Of a DNA stretch of 64,000 nt, positions 1-8,149 are shown one piece after another. The translations under genes and the position numbers were made by a program. Source of the DNA: Pandoraea pneumonica (lineage in GTDB: Bacteria; Pseudomonadota; Gammaproteobacteria; Burkholderiales; Burkholderiaceae); the NCBI RefSeq assembly GCF_902459645.1, contig NZ_CABPSK010000002.1, positions 1,054,001-1,118,000 on the forward strand. Reading direction: 5' to 3'. The notes below the pieces were generated by a model. The model saw only the letters and a list, made by a program, of their open reading frames with translations. It was not told the DNA's origin and searched no databases. Every line of letters starts with the position of its first letter. The first letter of the stretch is position 1.

Positions 1-420
1 TCGATCTCGCCGATCACGGCCGGGGTTGCGGCGCTCGCTTGCAACACGAGTGCTTACATCGTCGAGATTCTGCGCGGGGCGCTCGGCACCATTTCGCCGG
101 GACAACGCGCCGCCGCCTACGCGCTGGGCATGCGCGCGCCGTATGTCTGGCGGCATGTGCTGCTGCCACAGGTGATCTATCGGGCGATTCCGCCGCTCAC
201 GAGCGAGTTCACGATTCTGCTCAAGGCGTCGTCGCTGATGTCGATCATCGCGGTGCCGGAACTGGCGACCGTGGCTCGCAACGCAACCCTGCAAACCGAT
301 TTGCCGTTGCAGGTGTTTGCGGTGACCGCTGCCGTGTACTTCGTCATTCTGTTTTGTATCTCGGCCGCATCGCGACTGTGCGAGCGCCGGGTGTCGAGGA
401 TGCTGCCCCATGGTCATTGA
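1..420 (+). CDS. Amino-acid ABC transporter permease (5' end outside window)
   Basis: Inner-membrane permease subunit of a polar amino-acid importer, HisM/GlnP type. The reading frame is open from base 1, so the N-terminus lies outside the window. The visible part begins in the cytoplasmic EAA loop that docks the ATPase (GALGTISPGQRAAAYALGM), which is diagnostic of the family, and then runs through the last membrane segments to a stop at 420. The next permease gene starts inside it with an 11-bp overlap, so the two are translationally coupled and probably form a heterodimeric channel. The ATPase follows at 2086. No substrate-binding protein is visible; it is probably just upstream. The neighbouring ureohydrolase suggests a guanidino or other basic amino-acid-like substrate, which is inference. 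Confidence 0.9.
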   Translation, partial: SISPITAGVAALACNTSAYIVEILRGALGTISPGQRAAAYALGMRAPYVWRHVLLPQVIYRAIPPLTSEFTILLKASSLMSIIAVPELATVARNATLQTDLPLQVFAVTAAVYFVILFCISAASRLCERRVSRMLPHGH

Positions 421-1072
421 TTTCGGAATCGTCAAAGACGCCGTACCGGTCTTGTTCGAAGGGCTGCGCGTGAGTGCACTGGTCAGTGCGATCGGTATTC
501 CTCTGGGCATTCTGATCGGCATTGTGGCGGCCTACGCCACGCAGTCGCGCTCGCTATTGAAGCCCGTGGCACTCGCCTATGTCGAACTGGTGCGCAACAT
601 CCCGTACTTGATCCTCGTCTACCTGTCGTTCTTCGGTTTGCCCAAGCTGGGTGTCGGGGCATCGGCCATGACGGTGGCCGTGGGATGCACGGCGTTCTAC
701 ACCGGCGGCTACTTCTGCGAAATTCTGCGCGCGGCATTGCGCAGCGTGGCGCGCGGGCAGACCCATGCGGCGCTCTCGCTCGGCATGACGTACTGGCAGA
801 CACAGCGTCACATCATCGCGCCGCAGTTGTTCGGTTTTCTCGTGCCGCCGACCACCAGCCTCGTGATCATGATGTTCAAAGACTCTGCCATCTTCTCGGT
901 GATGAGCCTGCCGGAGATGACCTACCAGAGCAATTTGCTCACCGCCAATACCTTTGCCTACGTCGAAGTGCTCGGCACCACGGCGTTGCTTTACTGGGCC
1001 AGCAGCGTGGTGCTGGCCAGCGTCGGGCGGCGTCTTGAGACGGTGATCGGGCGACGCGCCCGGCACGTTTGA
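410..1072 (+). CDS. Amino-acid ABC transporter permease
   Basis: Second permease subunit (220 aa) of the same polar amino-acid ABC importer. About five hydrophobic segments are visible and the EAA loop reads ALRSVARGQTHAALSLGMTY around residues 105-125. The length fits the HisQ/HisM/GlnP family (210-240 aa). The ATG at 410 overlaps the end of the upstream permease by 11 bp, so coupled translation is likely. The gene is followed after 45 bp by the ureohydrolase and then by the ATPase, one rightward operon. Function in transport is well supported; the substrate is not identified. Confidence 0.92.
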   Translation: MVIDFGIVKDAVPVLFEGLRVSALVSAIGIPLGILIGIVAAYATQSRSLLKPVALAYVELVRNIPYLILVYLSFFGLPKLGVGASAMTVAVGCTAFYTGGYFCEILRAALRSVARGQTHAALSLGMTYWQTQRHIIAPQLFGFLVPPTTSLVIMMFKDSAIFSVMSLPEMTYQSNLLTANTFAYVEVLGTTALLYWASSVVLASVGRRLETVIGRRARHV

Positions 1073-1117
1073 TCTCTCGTCGCCCCCTCTCGAATATCAC
1101 CACCCAAGGACAACACG

Positions 1118-2089
1118 ATGACTACCTATACCGTTGCGCCGCGCGTCGGCCACCCGACACTGCTGTATTCGGAGCTCGATCTCGATATCGACAATCTGAA
1201 GGCCGATATCGCCGTGCTCGGCATGCCGTATGGCGCGCCGTATGCGGCGTCCGACTTCAGTAACGATCAAACGAATGCGCCGTCGGCGATTCGTCAAGCG
1301 ACGGACCGTGTGGCGCGCAAGCCGGATCACTACGACTTCGATATCGATGGCCCGTTGCTGCAAGGCCGTACCGATATCCGCTTTGTCGACTGCGGCGACA
1401 TCATCCCCGACTTGACGAAGCCCGGCGAACACTACGCACGTGCCGAAGCCGCTGTGCGAAAGATTGCGGCGGGCGGCGCCATGCCGATCGTGCTCGGCGG
1501 CGACCACGGCATCACCACACCGGTGTTGCGCGGGCTCGATCAGAAGGGGCCCATCACGCTCGTGCACATCGACGCGCATCTGGACTGGCGCGACGAAGTG
1601 AACGGCGTGCGCGAGGGGCTGTCCAGCCCGATCCGCCGCGCGTCGGAAATGGCGCACGTGGATCGCATCATTCAAATTGGTCTGCGCGCTCAGGGCAGCG
1701 GACGTGAAGCCGAACTCGTGGCGGCGCGCGCGTATGGCGCGGACTTGGTCACGGCGTACGAGTTGCACGACATCGGCATGGATGCCGTGCTCGACCGCAT
1801 TCCGGACGGCGGTAACTACTACCTCACCATCGATGCCGACGGCCTCGACCCGTCGACGATGCCAGCGGTCGCCGGGCCAGCGCCGGGTGGCGTGACCTTC
1901 GTGCAGGCGCGCAAGCTGATTCACGGTTTGGTACGCAAGGGCCGCGTGATCGGTATGGATATCGTGGAGATTCAGCCCGAGAAAGACGACGCCAATCTGA
2001 TTTCGTGCGTGACGGCGGGGCGATTGATTCTGAACCTGATCGGCGCGTCGATTCGCGCAGGGTACTTCGACAAGCAGGTCGAAAAATGA
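1118..2089 (+). CDS. Agmatinase-family ureohydrolase
   Basis: Arginase/agmatinase superfamily enzyme (323 aa) that would hydrolyse a guanidino compound to urea and an amine or amino acid at a binuclear Mn2+ centre. All metal-ligand motifs are present: GGDHG (His130), DAHLD (Asp152, His154, Asp156) and DADGLDP (Asp239, Asp241, Asp244). The ATG at 1118 follows an AAGGA ribosome-binding site. The gene lies between the permeases and the ATPase of an amino-acid importer and its stop overlaps the ATPase start (ATGA), so the hydrolase and importer are made together. That argues for an imported substrate such as agmatine, guanidinobutyrate or guanidinopropionate. Sequence alone does not choose among these, so no gene name is given. 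Confidence 0.9.
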   Translation: MTTYTVAPRVGHPTLLYSELDLDIDNLKADIAVLGMPYGAPYAASDFSNDQTNAPSAIRQATDRVARKPDHYDFDIDGPLLQGRTDIRFVDCGDIIPDLTKPGEHYARAEAAVRKIAAGGAMPIVLGGDHGITTPVLRGLDQKGPITLVHIDAHLDWRDEVNGVREGLSSPIRRASEMAHVDRIIQIGLRAQGSGREAELVAARAYGADLVTAYELHDIGMDAVLDRIPDGGNYYLTIDADGLDPSTMPAVAGPAPGGVTFVQARKLIHGLVRKGRVIGMDIVEIQPEKDDANLISCVTAGRLILNLIGASIRAGYFDKQVEK

Positions 2090-2844
2090 GCGCGCCATCG
2101 ACGGCCAACGCGCCGGTGATCGATATCCGGGGCATCGACAAGTGGTACGGCACGCATCACGTGCTCAAGCAATGCTCCACACAAGTGAGTAAGGGCGAGA
2201 TCGTGGTGGTCTGCGGGCCGTCGGGCTCAGGCAAGTCGACGCTGATCAAAACGGTCAACGCGCTGGAGCCGATTCAGAAGGGCGACATCGTGGTCGACGG
2301 GCTGTCGTTGATGGCGAAGACGACGCAGTTGCCCAAACTGCGCAGCAAGGTCGGCATGGTGTTTCAGCACTTCGAGCTGTTTCCGCATCTCGACCTGACA
2401 CGCAACCTCACTCTGGCCCAGCAGATCGTGTTGGGGCGCGACGCCGGTGCGGCGCGCGCCAAGGCCCGGGCACTGCTCGATCGGGTTGGGCTGTCGGCCC
2501 ATGCGCACAAGTACCCGGGGCAGTTGTCGGGCGGTCAGCAGCAGCGCGTGGCGATTGCGCGCGCGTTGTCGATGGACCCGAAAGCGATGTTGTTCGACGA
2601 ACCGACGTCGGCGCTCGACCCCGAAATGGTCAACGAAGTCCTCGACGTGATGGTGGAACTCGCCCGCGACGGCATGACGATGATGGTGGTCACGCACGAA
2701 ATGGGCTTCGCGCGGCGGGTGGCGCATCGGGTGGTCTTCATGGAAGACGGCGCCATTGTCGAAGATTGCCCCACCGGCGCGTTCTTTCAGGACACCGCTA
2801 ACCCGGCGGTCAAACGCTTCCTCTCGAAAATTCTGACGCACTGA
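2086..2844 (+). CDS. Amino-acid ABC transporter ATP-binding protein
   Basis: ATPase subunit (252 aa) of the polar amino-acid importer, GlnQ/HisP type. Walker A GPSGSGKST is at residues 44-52, the signature LSGGQQQR starts at 147, Walker B MLFDEP is around 168-173 and the H-loop VTHEMG follows. The open frame extends upstream to 2005, but the ATG at 2086 overlaps the ureohydrolase stop in an ATGA arrangement and puts the family N-terminus in the right place, so I start there. RidA follows after 6 bp. The complete operon therefore reads permease, permease, hydrolase, ATPase, RidA. Confidence 0.94.
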   Translation: MSAPSTANAPVIDIRGIDKWYGTHHVLKQCSTQVSKGEIVVVCGPSGSGKSTLIKTVNALEPIQKGDIVVDGLSLMAKTTQLPKLRSKVGMVFQHFELFPHLDLTRNLTLAQQIVLGRDAGAARAKARALLDRVGLSAHAHKYPGQLSGGQQQRVAIARALSMDPKAMLFDEPTSALDPEMVNEVLDVMVELARDGMTMMVVTHEMGFARRVAHRVVFMEDGAIVEDCPTGAFFQDTANPAVKRFLSKILTH

Positions 2845-2850
2845 TACCAC

Positions 2851-3258
2851 ATGACGCACACTCGAATCCGCAAATTCAACACCCGCGAAACGTATCCGGA
2901 GCAAAAGCTCGACAACGATCTTTGCCAGGCGGTCGTCGCGGGCAACACGATTTATCTGCGCGGCCAGATCGGTCAGGATCTGGACACGCGCGAGTCCGTC
3001 GGCATTGGCGATGTCTCGGCGCAAACCGAGAAGGCGATGGCAAACGTTGCGATGCTGCTGGAAGAATGCGGCAGCAAGCTCGAAGACATTTGCAAGGTCA
3101 CCGTCTATATCGTCGACCCGCGCTACCGTGAGGCTGTTTATAACGTGATGGGCCGGTGGCTCAAGGGCGTGTTCCCTGTCTCCACCGGCATCGTCGTGCA
3201 GGCACTGGCGCGCCCGGAATGGCTGGTGGAAATCGACGTGACGGCGGTCAAGCCTTAA
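2851..3258 (+). CDS. RidA (YjgF/YER057c/UK114) family protein
   Basis: Small cytoplasmic protein (135 aa) of the RidA family, whose archetype hydrolyses reactive enamine/imine intermediates to ketoacids and ammonia; other members act in specific catabolic routes. Family features visible are the N-terminal segment with Tyr and Gly positions, the conserved core around VTVYIVDPRY and the C-terminal VEIDVTAV. It starts 6 bp after the ATPase stop, so it belongs to the importer/ureohydrolase operon and may detoxify or process a product of that pathway. Its stop overlaps by 4 bp the stop of the convergent AtuA-related small gene. Confidence 0.9.
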   Translation: MTHTRIRKFNTRETYPEQKLDNDLCQAVVAGNTIYLRGQIGQDLDTRESVGIGDVSAQTEKAMANVAMLLEECGSKLEDICKVTVYIVDPRYREAVYNVMGRWLKGVFPVSTGIVVQALARPEWLVEIDVTAVKP

Positions 3259-3575
3259 GGCGACGGCGGCAAGTCGGGTACGTCGATACCCATCAACGCC
3301 GAACTCAGCGATTTGCCGTGGGCGTCAAGCGCGAGCGAGCGTGTGACGCCTCCGCCTAACGCGTTGCCAAGCACGAAGTTGAATGCGGCCAGGCGCGGCA
3401 ACTCGTAGCGAACCACCTCCCCACGGACGACGTCGCTCAGGAATGCCTTCACGTATTCCGGGGTCAAGGTCGTGCGCAGGTGCTCATAGTGGCGAGCGTC
3501 GTAGCAGATGACGGAGATGTTCAGCGTATTGCCTTTGTCGCCGGTGCGCGAATGCGCGAGTTCACGTAGTTTCAT
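3255..3575 (-). CDS. AtuA-like ferredoxin-fold small protein
   Basis: Protein of 106 aa matching the small C-terminal domain that in many AtuA-family proteins is fused to the DUF1446 domain; here it is a separate gene. Diagnostic residues are the N-terminal ARTGDKGN-type motif (SRTGDKGNTLNISV) and LPRLAAFNFVLGNALGGG. The start at 3575 (MKLRELAH) was chosen because it begins right after the upstream stop (1-bp gap) and fits the domain; the frame extends further without support. It is transcribed leftward behind the large AtuA subunit, and the two probably act as a complex. The biochemical activity of this family is not established. Confidence 0.85.
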   Translation of the reverse strand: MKLRELAHSRTGDKGNTLNISVICYDARHYEHLRTTLTPEYVKAFLSDVVRGEVVRYELPRLAAFNFVLGNALGGGVTRSLALDAHGKSLSSALMGIDVPDLPPSP

Positions 3576-3576
3576 T

Positions 3577-4935
3577 TCAGGCCTCGACAAAGGTGAACGC
3601 CGGGGTGGCATGTTCGCGCGGCAGCAGTACCGATTGCACGGCGAGTACCTCTCGTGTCGATTTGGTCACGCCGCCACCGCCCGCCGGACCATTCGTGTAC
3701 AGCGTTTCGACTTCGTTGCCGATGCGCACGGCCTCGTCTGCCGACGCAGTACGCCCCGCAACCCGAACCCGAACCTCGTAGGGATCGGCATGCTGCGCGC
3801 CCAACGTTTCGCCATGCAGCGCGTTCACGCCGATCAGGTCGAAGCGCAACTCGCTAGTCTGCACGCCCGTCATCGCTAGGCGTTCGCGCACGATGTCGAG
3901 CGCCAGTCGTGCACGCGCGACGGCGCCGGGCCCGGCGTACGAAATCTGCCCTTCACCGATGTAGCCATCAACATACCCGACGGACACCTTCAGCGTGCCG
4001 GTGCGCGGCGTGCCAAGCCCGCCCGTGACGCGCACACGATCCGTGGCGTCATCGGCCACGACAACCTCGGAGAAGTCGGCGACCACGTCGGGTTGCAGAT
4101 AGCGCTGCGGATTGTGAATTTCGTAAAGCAGCTGTTCCTTGCAGGTCGCGGGTGTGACGCGCCCGCCCGAGCCCGCCACTTTGGTGATTACGACCGCACC
4201 GTCGGCCGACACTTCGCCAATGGGGAAGCCAAGCCGCGCAAGATCAGCAACATCCTTCGCGCCCGGGTCTGCGAAATAGCCGCCGGTCACCTGTCCTGCG
4301 CACTCGAGCAAATGGCCAACGACGGTTGCCTGACCGAGCGTGCGCCAGTCGTCCATCGACCAGCCGAAGGCGTGAATCAGCGGCGCGGCGAAGAGCGAAG
4401 GGTCGGCTACGCGGCCGGTCAGGACGATATCCGCGCCGGCGGCGAGCGCATCGACGATGCCCGACGCCCCCAGATAGGCGTTGGCCGACACGATGCGCTC
4501 GCGGTACGCCGCGACCGGCTCGCCCGATTCTTCGAAACGCAGATCGCTGTGCAATACGACATTGAGCACGTCGTCGCCGGTGACGGCGGCAATTTTCACG
4601 TGATCGAGCCCAAGCGAGCGGGCGATTTGTGCCGTCTTCTGGGCGGCAGCGACCGGATTGGCCGCGCCCATGTTCGAGATGATGCGCACGCCGTTGCGAA
4701 TCGCAGCGGGCAGTACCGCGCGCATGCGCGCTTCGAGCAATGGGTCGTAGCCGAGTTGCGGGTCACGGCGGCGCGCTTGTTGCGCGATGGCAATCGTGCG
4801 CTCGGCGAGGCATTCGAAGACGAGATAGTCGAGCGCGCCGTGTTCCGCGAGTTCGACGGCCGGTTCGATCCGGTCGCCGGAGTACCCCGCGCCCGCGCCG
4901 ATCCGGACGCGGCGAGTGTCTTGATGGGCTGTCAT
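3577..4935 (-). CDS. AtuA-family (DUF1446) protein
   Basis: Cytoplasmic protein of 452 aa from the acyclic-terpene-utilisation AtuA/DUF1446 family, named after a Pseudomonas citronellol/geraniol gene of unproven activity. Recognisable features are the N-terminal RIGAGAGYSGDR and the glycine-rich segments ISNMGAANPVAAA and VLTGRVADPSLFAAPLIHAFGW. The partner small domain is encoded by the next gene rather than fused. Downstream of a CitMHS-type transporter and near a divergent LysR regulator, it looks like part of a carboxylic-acid or CoA-thioester catabolic route rather than true terpene use. No acyl-CoA carboxylase genes, expected in a real atu cluster, are present here. Confidence 0.88.
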   Translation of the reverse strand: MTAHQDTRRVRIGAGAGYSGDRIEPAVELAEHGALDYLVFECLAERTIAIAQQARRRDPQLGYDPLLEARMRAVLPAAIRNGVRIISNMGAANPVAAAQKTAQIARSLGLDHVKIAAVTGDDVLNVVLHSDLRFEESGEPVAAYRERIVSANAYLGASGIVDALAAGADIVLTGRVADPSLFAAPLIHAFGWSMDDWRTLGQATVVGHLLECAGQVTGGYFADPGAKDVADLARLGFPIGEVSADGAVVITKVAGSGGRVTPATCKEQLLYEIHNPQRYLQPDVVADFSEVVVADDATDRVRVTGGLGTPRTGTLKVSVGYVDGYIGEGQISYAGPGAVARARLALDIVRERLAMTGVQTSELRFDLIGVNALHGETLGAQHADPYEVRVRVAGRTASADEAVRIGNEVETLYTNGPAGGGGVTKSTREVLAVQSVLLPREHATPAFTFVEA

Positions 4936-4966
4936 GCGAATGGCATCCGGTAAGTGAGGCTGAGAA

Positions 4967-6265
4967 CTAGAAAACGCCGAGGACGACGGCCGCGATCGTC
5001 ATCACGATCGACGCACCGAACAGCAACGGGAACGTGAATTTCTGATGGTCGGCGAGATCGATGCCGCACAGGCCAACCACGAGGAACGTGGCGGGGGTGA
5101 GCGGGCTCACCGGGAAGCCCGTCGTCATCTGACCGAGCAGGGCGGCTTGACCGACTTGCACCGCCGGCACGCCGAGTTGTCCGGCGACTTCCGCAATGAC
5201 AGGCAAGACGCCGAAATAGAACGAGTCGGGATCGAACAACATGCTCAGCGGCATGGAGAGGAAACCGAGCGCGACGGGAATATGCCCAGCCATTTCCGGC
5301 GGCACGAAGCCGACGGCGGCCTGCGCCATCGCTTTGAGCATGCCGCTGCCTTGCATGATGCCGGTAAAGACCCCAGCAGCAAGCAACACCCCGGCCATCA
5401 TCAGGGCAGCGCGCGCATGGGCATCGATGCGCTTGCGCTGCATGTCGACGTTCGGATAGTTCACCATCAGCGCGATACACAGCCCGACCATGAACATGAT
5501 CGCGGGCGGAATCTTCTCGCCCATGACGACCATGGTGCCGAGCACGATCAGCGTGAGCACGATGTTGAACCAGAAGTTTTTCGGGCGGCGCAGCGCCTGT
5601 TCTTCCGGCGTGAGCTCGCGTTTCGGCATCGGCACCGATGTGCCGCCGCCGGTCAGGCCGAGACGCTTTTCTTCCCGACGGCCCAGCCAATACGCCATGC
5701 CGAACACGAACACCAGACCCACGGCCTGCACCGGGATCAACGGATTGAACAGGCTCGACACCGGCAAATGGAGTGAGGCCGACGCGCGAATCATCGGGCC
5801 GGTCCACGGCAGGAAGTTGATGCCTGCGGCCATCGACACCGCCGCCGCCAGCACGCGGCGATCCATCCCCAAGCGGTCGTAGAGCGGCAGCATCGCCGGA
5901 ATGGTGACGAGGAAGCAAACCGCGCCGGAGCCGTCGAGGTGGATCAGCAGCGCGAGCAACGTCGTCCCGACGACGATGCGGCTCGGGCGGGTGCCTACCG
6001 CGCGCAAAATGCGGTCGATGATCGGATCGAGCGTGCCCGCGTCGGTGATCGTGCCGAAATAGAGAATCGCGAAGACGAACATGCCCACGACCGGGGCCAG
6101 ACTCTTGAGCCCGTCGATCACGAACTTGCTGGTCTGAAACCCGAACCCGCCGATGAGTGAGGCCGCAATCGGCACGATGATGAGTGCGACGAGCGGCGAC
6201 ATCCGCTTCGAGAGAATCGCGCCGAGCAGCACGACGATGGTCGCCAGCCCCAGTAATGGCAGCAT
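4967..6265 (-). CDS. CitMHS-family carboxylate transporter
   Basis: Inner-membrane transporter (432 aa) of the citrate-metal:H+ symporter family, with 11-12 hydrophobic segments. Family stretches include LTPATFLVVGLCGIDLADH near the C-terminus and GSGAVCFLVTIPAMLPLYDRL in the middle. I start at 6265 (MLPLLGLATIV), preceded on the minus strand by GGAGAC at good spacing; the longer open frame adds 17 residues without a ribosome-binding site. It lies 31 bp before the AtuA gene, so the two are probably co-transcribed. A divergent LysR gene and a palindrome at 6323-6341 lie just upstream, suggesting inducible control. The substrate could be citrate or another di/tricarboxylate. Confidence 0.88.
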   Translation of the reverse strand: MLPLLGLATIVVLLGAILSKRMSPLVALIIVPIAASLIGGFGFQTSKFVIDGLKSLAPVVGMFVFAILYFGTITDAGTLDPIIDRILRAVGTRPSRIVVGTTLLALLIHLDGSGAVCFLVTIPAMLPLYDRLGMDRRVLAAAVSMAAGINFLPWTGPMIRASASLHLPVSSLFNPLIPVQAVGLVFVFGMAYWLGRREEKRLGLTGGGTSVPMPKRELTPEEQALRRPKNFWFNIVLTLIVLGTMVVMGEKIPPAIMFMVGLCIALMVNYPNVDMQRKRIDAHARAALMMAGVLLAAGVFTGIMQGSGMLKAMAQAAVGFVPPEMAGHIPVALGFLSMPLSMLFDPDSFYFGVLPVIAEVAGQLGVPAVQVGQAALLGQMTTGFPVSPLTPATFLVVGLCGIDLADHQKFTFPLLFGASIVMTIAAVVLGVF

Positions 6266-6322
6266 GAGCTTGTCTCCAATATTGTCTTTTAATGCGATGG
6301 AGCGTAAGTTCGGCACTGTGAT

Positions 6323-6341
6323 AAATCAATTGAAATGATTT
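6323..6341. promoter_or_regulatory. Candidate LysR operator between citMHS-type gene and its regulator
   Basis: A perfect inverted repeat AAATCA-N7-TGATTT sits in the 99-bp divergent intergenic region, 24 bp before the LysR start codon and 58 bp from the transporter start. The size and spacing fit a LysR recognition site and the location fits control of both genes. Confidence 0.5.
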
Positions 6342-6364
6342 GATTGCAGTCATTACAAACCATA

Positions 6365-7258
6365 ATGGATCTGAACCTCCGAGACATACGCGCTTTCATC
6401 GCCGTGGCGCAGACCGGCAGCTTCACGCGAGCGGCGACGCGGCTGCACTTGTCGCAACCGGCGTTGACGGTGCAAATCCGGCGGCTTGAGGAGACGGTGG
6501 GCGTGCGGCTTTTCGATCGCAACAGCCGCAACGTGGCACTCACGCCGACCGGCCGCGACCTGCTTCCGTTGCTGCAAAAATCGCTGCTCGATATGGAGCA
6601 GGTGCTGGTCGACGCGCGCTCGCTAGGCGACGGTTCGACGGGGACGGTACGCATTGCCTGCTTGCCCACGTTCGCGGCGAGCGTGCTGCCGGAGTTGATT
6701 CAGGAAGTGAAGGCCGTGGTGCCCCGTGCCGGATTCCACGTGCGCGATGCGGTCGCTGGGATGGTGAATACGCTCGTGCGTAATGAAGAGGTCGATATCG
6801 GCCTGACGGGCGGCGATCTGACCGACCCCGTATTCGAAGTGCTGCATGCGGGCGGCGATCGACTGGTCGCGGTGCTGCCGCAGCAGCATCCGCTGGCGCG
6901 ACGAAGGCGTCTTACGCTAGCCGACCTTGCCAAAGAGCCGCTGGTCTTAACGTCGCCTGGCACGAGTGTGCGCGCCGTGGTCGATAGCGCGCTCGCCAAT
7001 GCGGGCCATACGCCGGAGATTGCCTGCGAGGCGACCTACATGATGACGGCGGTGGCGATGGTGCGCGCTGGGCTCGGCGTGACGATTCTGCCCGCGTCCG
7101 CGCGCGAGGTGCGGGCCGAGCCCGACTTGCGCGTCAAGGCGATTGACGATCCCGCGTTCCTGCGCCCCATCGCGTTGATCAAGAAACGCGGGCGCACGCT
7201 GCCGCCGGTGGCGGACACCTTTGTCTCGATGCTGATCGAACGGTTATCACCAACCTGA
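6365..7258 (+). CDS. LysR-family transcriptional regulator
   Basis: DNA-binding regulator (297 aa) with an N-terminal winged helix-turn-helix (residues about 3-62, SFTRAATRLHLSQPALTVQI) and a C-terminal periplasmic-binding-like effector domain. The start at 6365 (MDLNLRDIRAF) gives the canonical LysR N-terminus; the frame opens 21 bp earlier at a less likely ATG. It is divergent from the CitMHS-type transporter and AtuA genes and probably activates them when their carboxylate substrate is present, through the palindrome at 6323-6341. Confidence 0.92.
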   Translation: MDLNLRDIRAFIAVAQTGSFTRAATRLHLSQPALTVQIRRLEETVGVRLFDRNSRNVALTPTGRDLLPLLQKSLLDMEQVLVDARSLGDGSTGTVRIACLPTFAASVLPELIQEVKAVVPRAGFHVRDAVAGMVNTLVRNEEVDIGLTGGDLTDPVFEVLHAGGDRLVAVLPQQHPLARRRRLTLADLAKEPLVLTSPGTSVRAVVDSALANAGHTPEIACEATYMMTAVAMVRAGLGVTILPASAREVRAEPDLRVKAIDDPAFLRPIALIKKRGRTLPPVADTFVSMLIERLSPT

Positions 7259-7292
7259 GCGGCGGGGCGTGGCGGCGTAGGAGGCTCGCGTT

Positions 7293-7880
7293 TTAGAAGC
7301 GTCGTCGCACGTAGACCGTTGCCCCGGTATCGTGCGAGCGGAACAAGGCAACCCGTGCGCTGGCCGAGACGGTCCAGTCATCGGTGCGCACTTGCAAGCC
7401 GCGCGTGGGGTTCGAGCCGAGCTTCGAATCTTCGTTGTTCCACTGCACGATGGAGACCTGCGCGACCGAAGACGGCAGCCCATGGAGCAGGCCCGCATTG
7501 GCCTGTTCGGCCGTCTGTCCCAGCGGCCCCAGCGGTCCCGTGCTTGCGGGCGGGCTTGCCGAGAGATGCCGCACGTCGTACTCGGGCTGCACAACGTACG
7601 CGCTGCCGACCGTCTCCTCAACGCGCGCTACCGATGGCGCGTAAGGAAACAACGCAGGGCCTTGGTTGGCAACCGCTGGTGGTGGCTGTTGCGGCGTGGT
7701 TTCGAAATGGTGGAGATAACGGCGAGGCTCGGGGGCCATCGCAGCGGTCTCCGGCAGGGTAGGGGCAATGTTGGCCATCATCATCCCTTCGGATGAGTCG
7801 GTACCGGGGCCGCCCGCAAATGCGAAGCCGCCGAGCGATAGAAGCATTGCGCCGACAATCGTTTCGTTTAGGCACGTCAT
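7293..7880 (-). CDS. Hypothetical exported protein
   Basis: Unrecognised 195-aa protein. The start at 7880 (MTCLNETIV) lies 7 bases after an AGGGGAGG ribosome-binding site; an ATG two codons earlier is too close to it. The N-terminus has a plausible signal peptide ending near FAFAGG. The rest is low-complexity, rich in Pro, Ala and Gly, with a C-terminal part that looks beta-strand-like (WTVSASARVALF) and ends in an aromatic residue, as some outer-membrane proteins do. It is not obviously in an operon, being convergent with the LysR gene at 6365. No function is proposed. Confidence 0.6.
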   Translation of the reverse strand: MTCLNETIVGAMLLSLGGFAFAGGPGTDSSEGMMMANIAPTLPETAAMAPEPRRYLHHFETTPQQPPPAVANQGPALFPYAPSVARVEETVGSAYVVQPEYDVRHLSASPPASTGPLGPLGQTAEQANAGLLHGLPSSVAQVSIVQWNNEDSKLGSNPTRGLQVRTDDWTVSASARVALFRSHDTGATVYVRRRF

Positions 7881-8015
7881 GGACATGCCTCCCCTGGAGC
7901 GGTTGAAACGTCATGTGAGGGCCCCGCCTCTCCGGGCTGACCGCCCTTGCGGGCGAGCGTCCAGATGCTTACTTGTCGTCAGTGCTGATCAATGCTGATC
8001 GTGTGGACTGCACGT

Positions 8016-8058
8016 ACAAATTGTAGTCAGCCAATTGCGCTTCGCCACCCCAATTTGT
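8016..8058. repeat. Inverted repeat and TGCTGATC repeats between two genes
   Basis: The 269-bp gap 7881-8149 holds an 8-bp inverted repeat (8016-8023 with 8051-8058) and three copies of TGCTGATC, two just before it at 7983-8000 and one overlapping its right arm at 8058-8065. It may be promoter or terminator DNA for the flanking leftward genes; nothing more specific can be said. Confidence 0.35.
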
Positions 8059-8149
8059 GCTGATCGGGTGGTGCCGATACAAGCGCCCACGCCGCGAGGC
8101 CCGCAGCGTCAGCGTCTCCAGCGGAGTGATGGCTTACCCGTGAGGGAAT

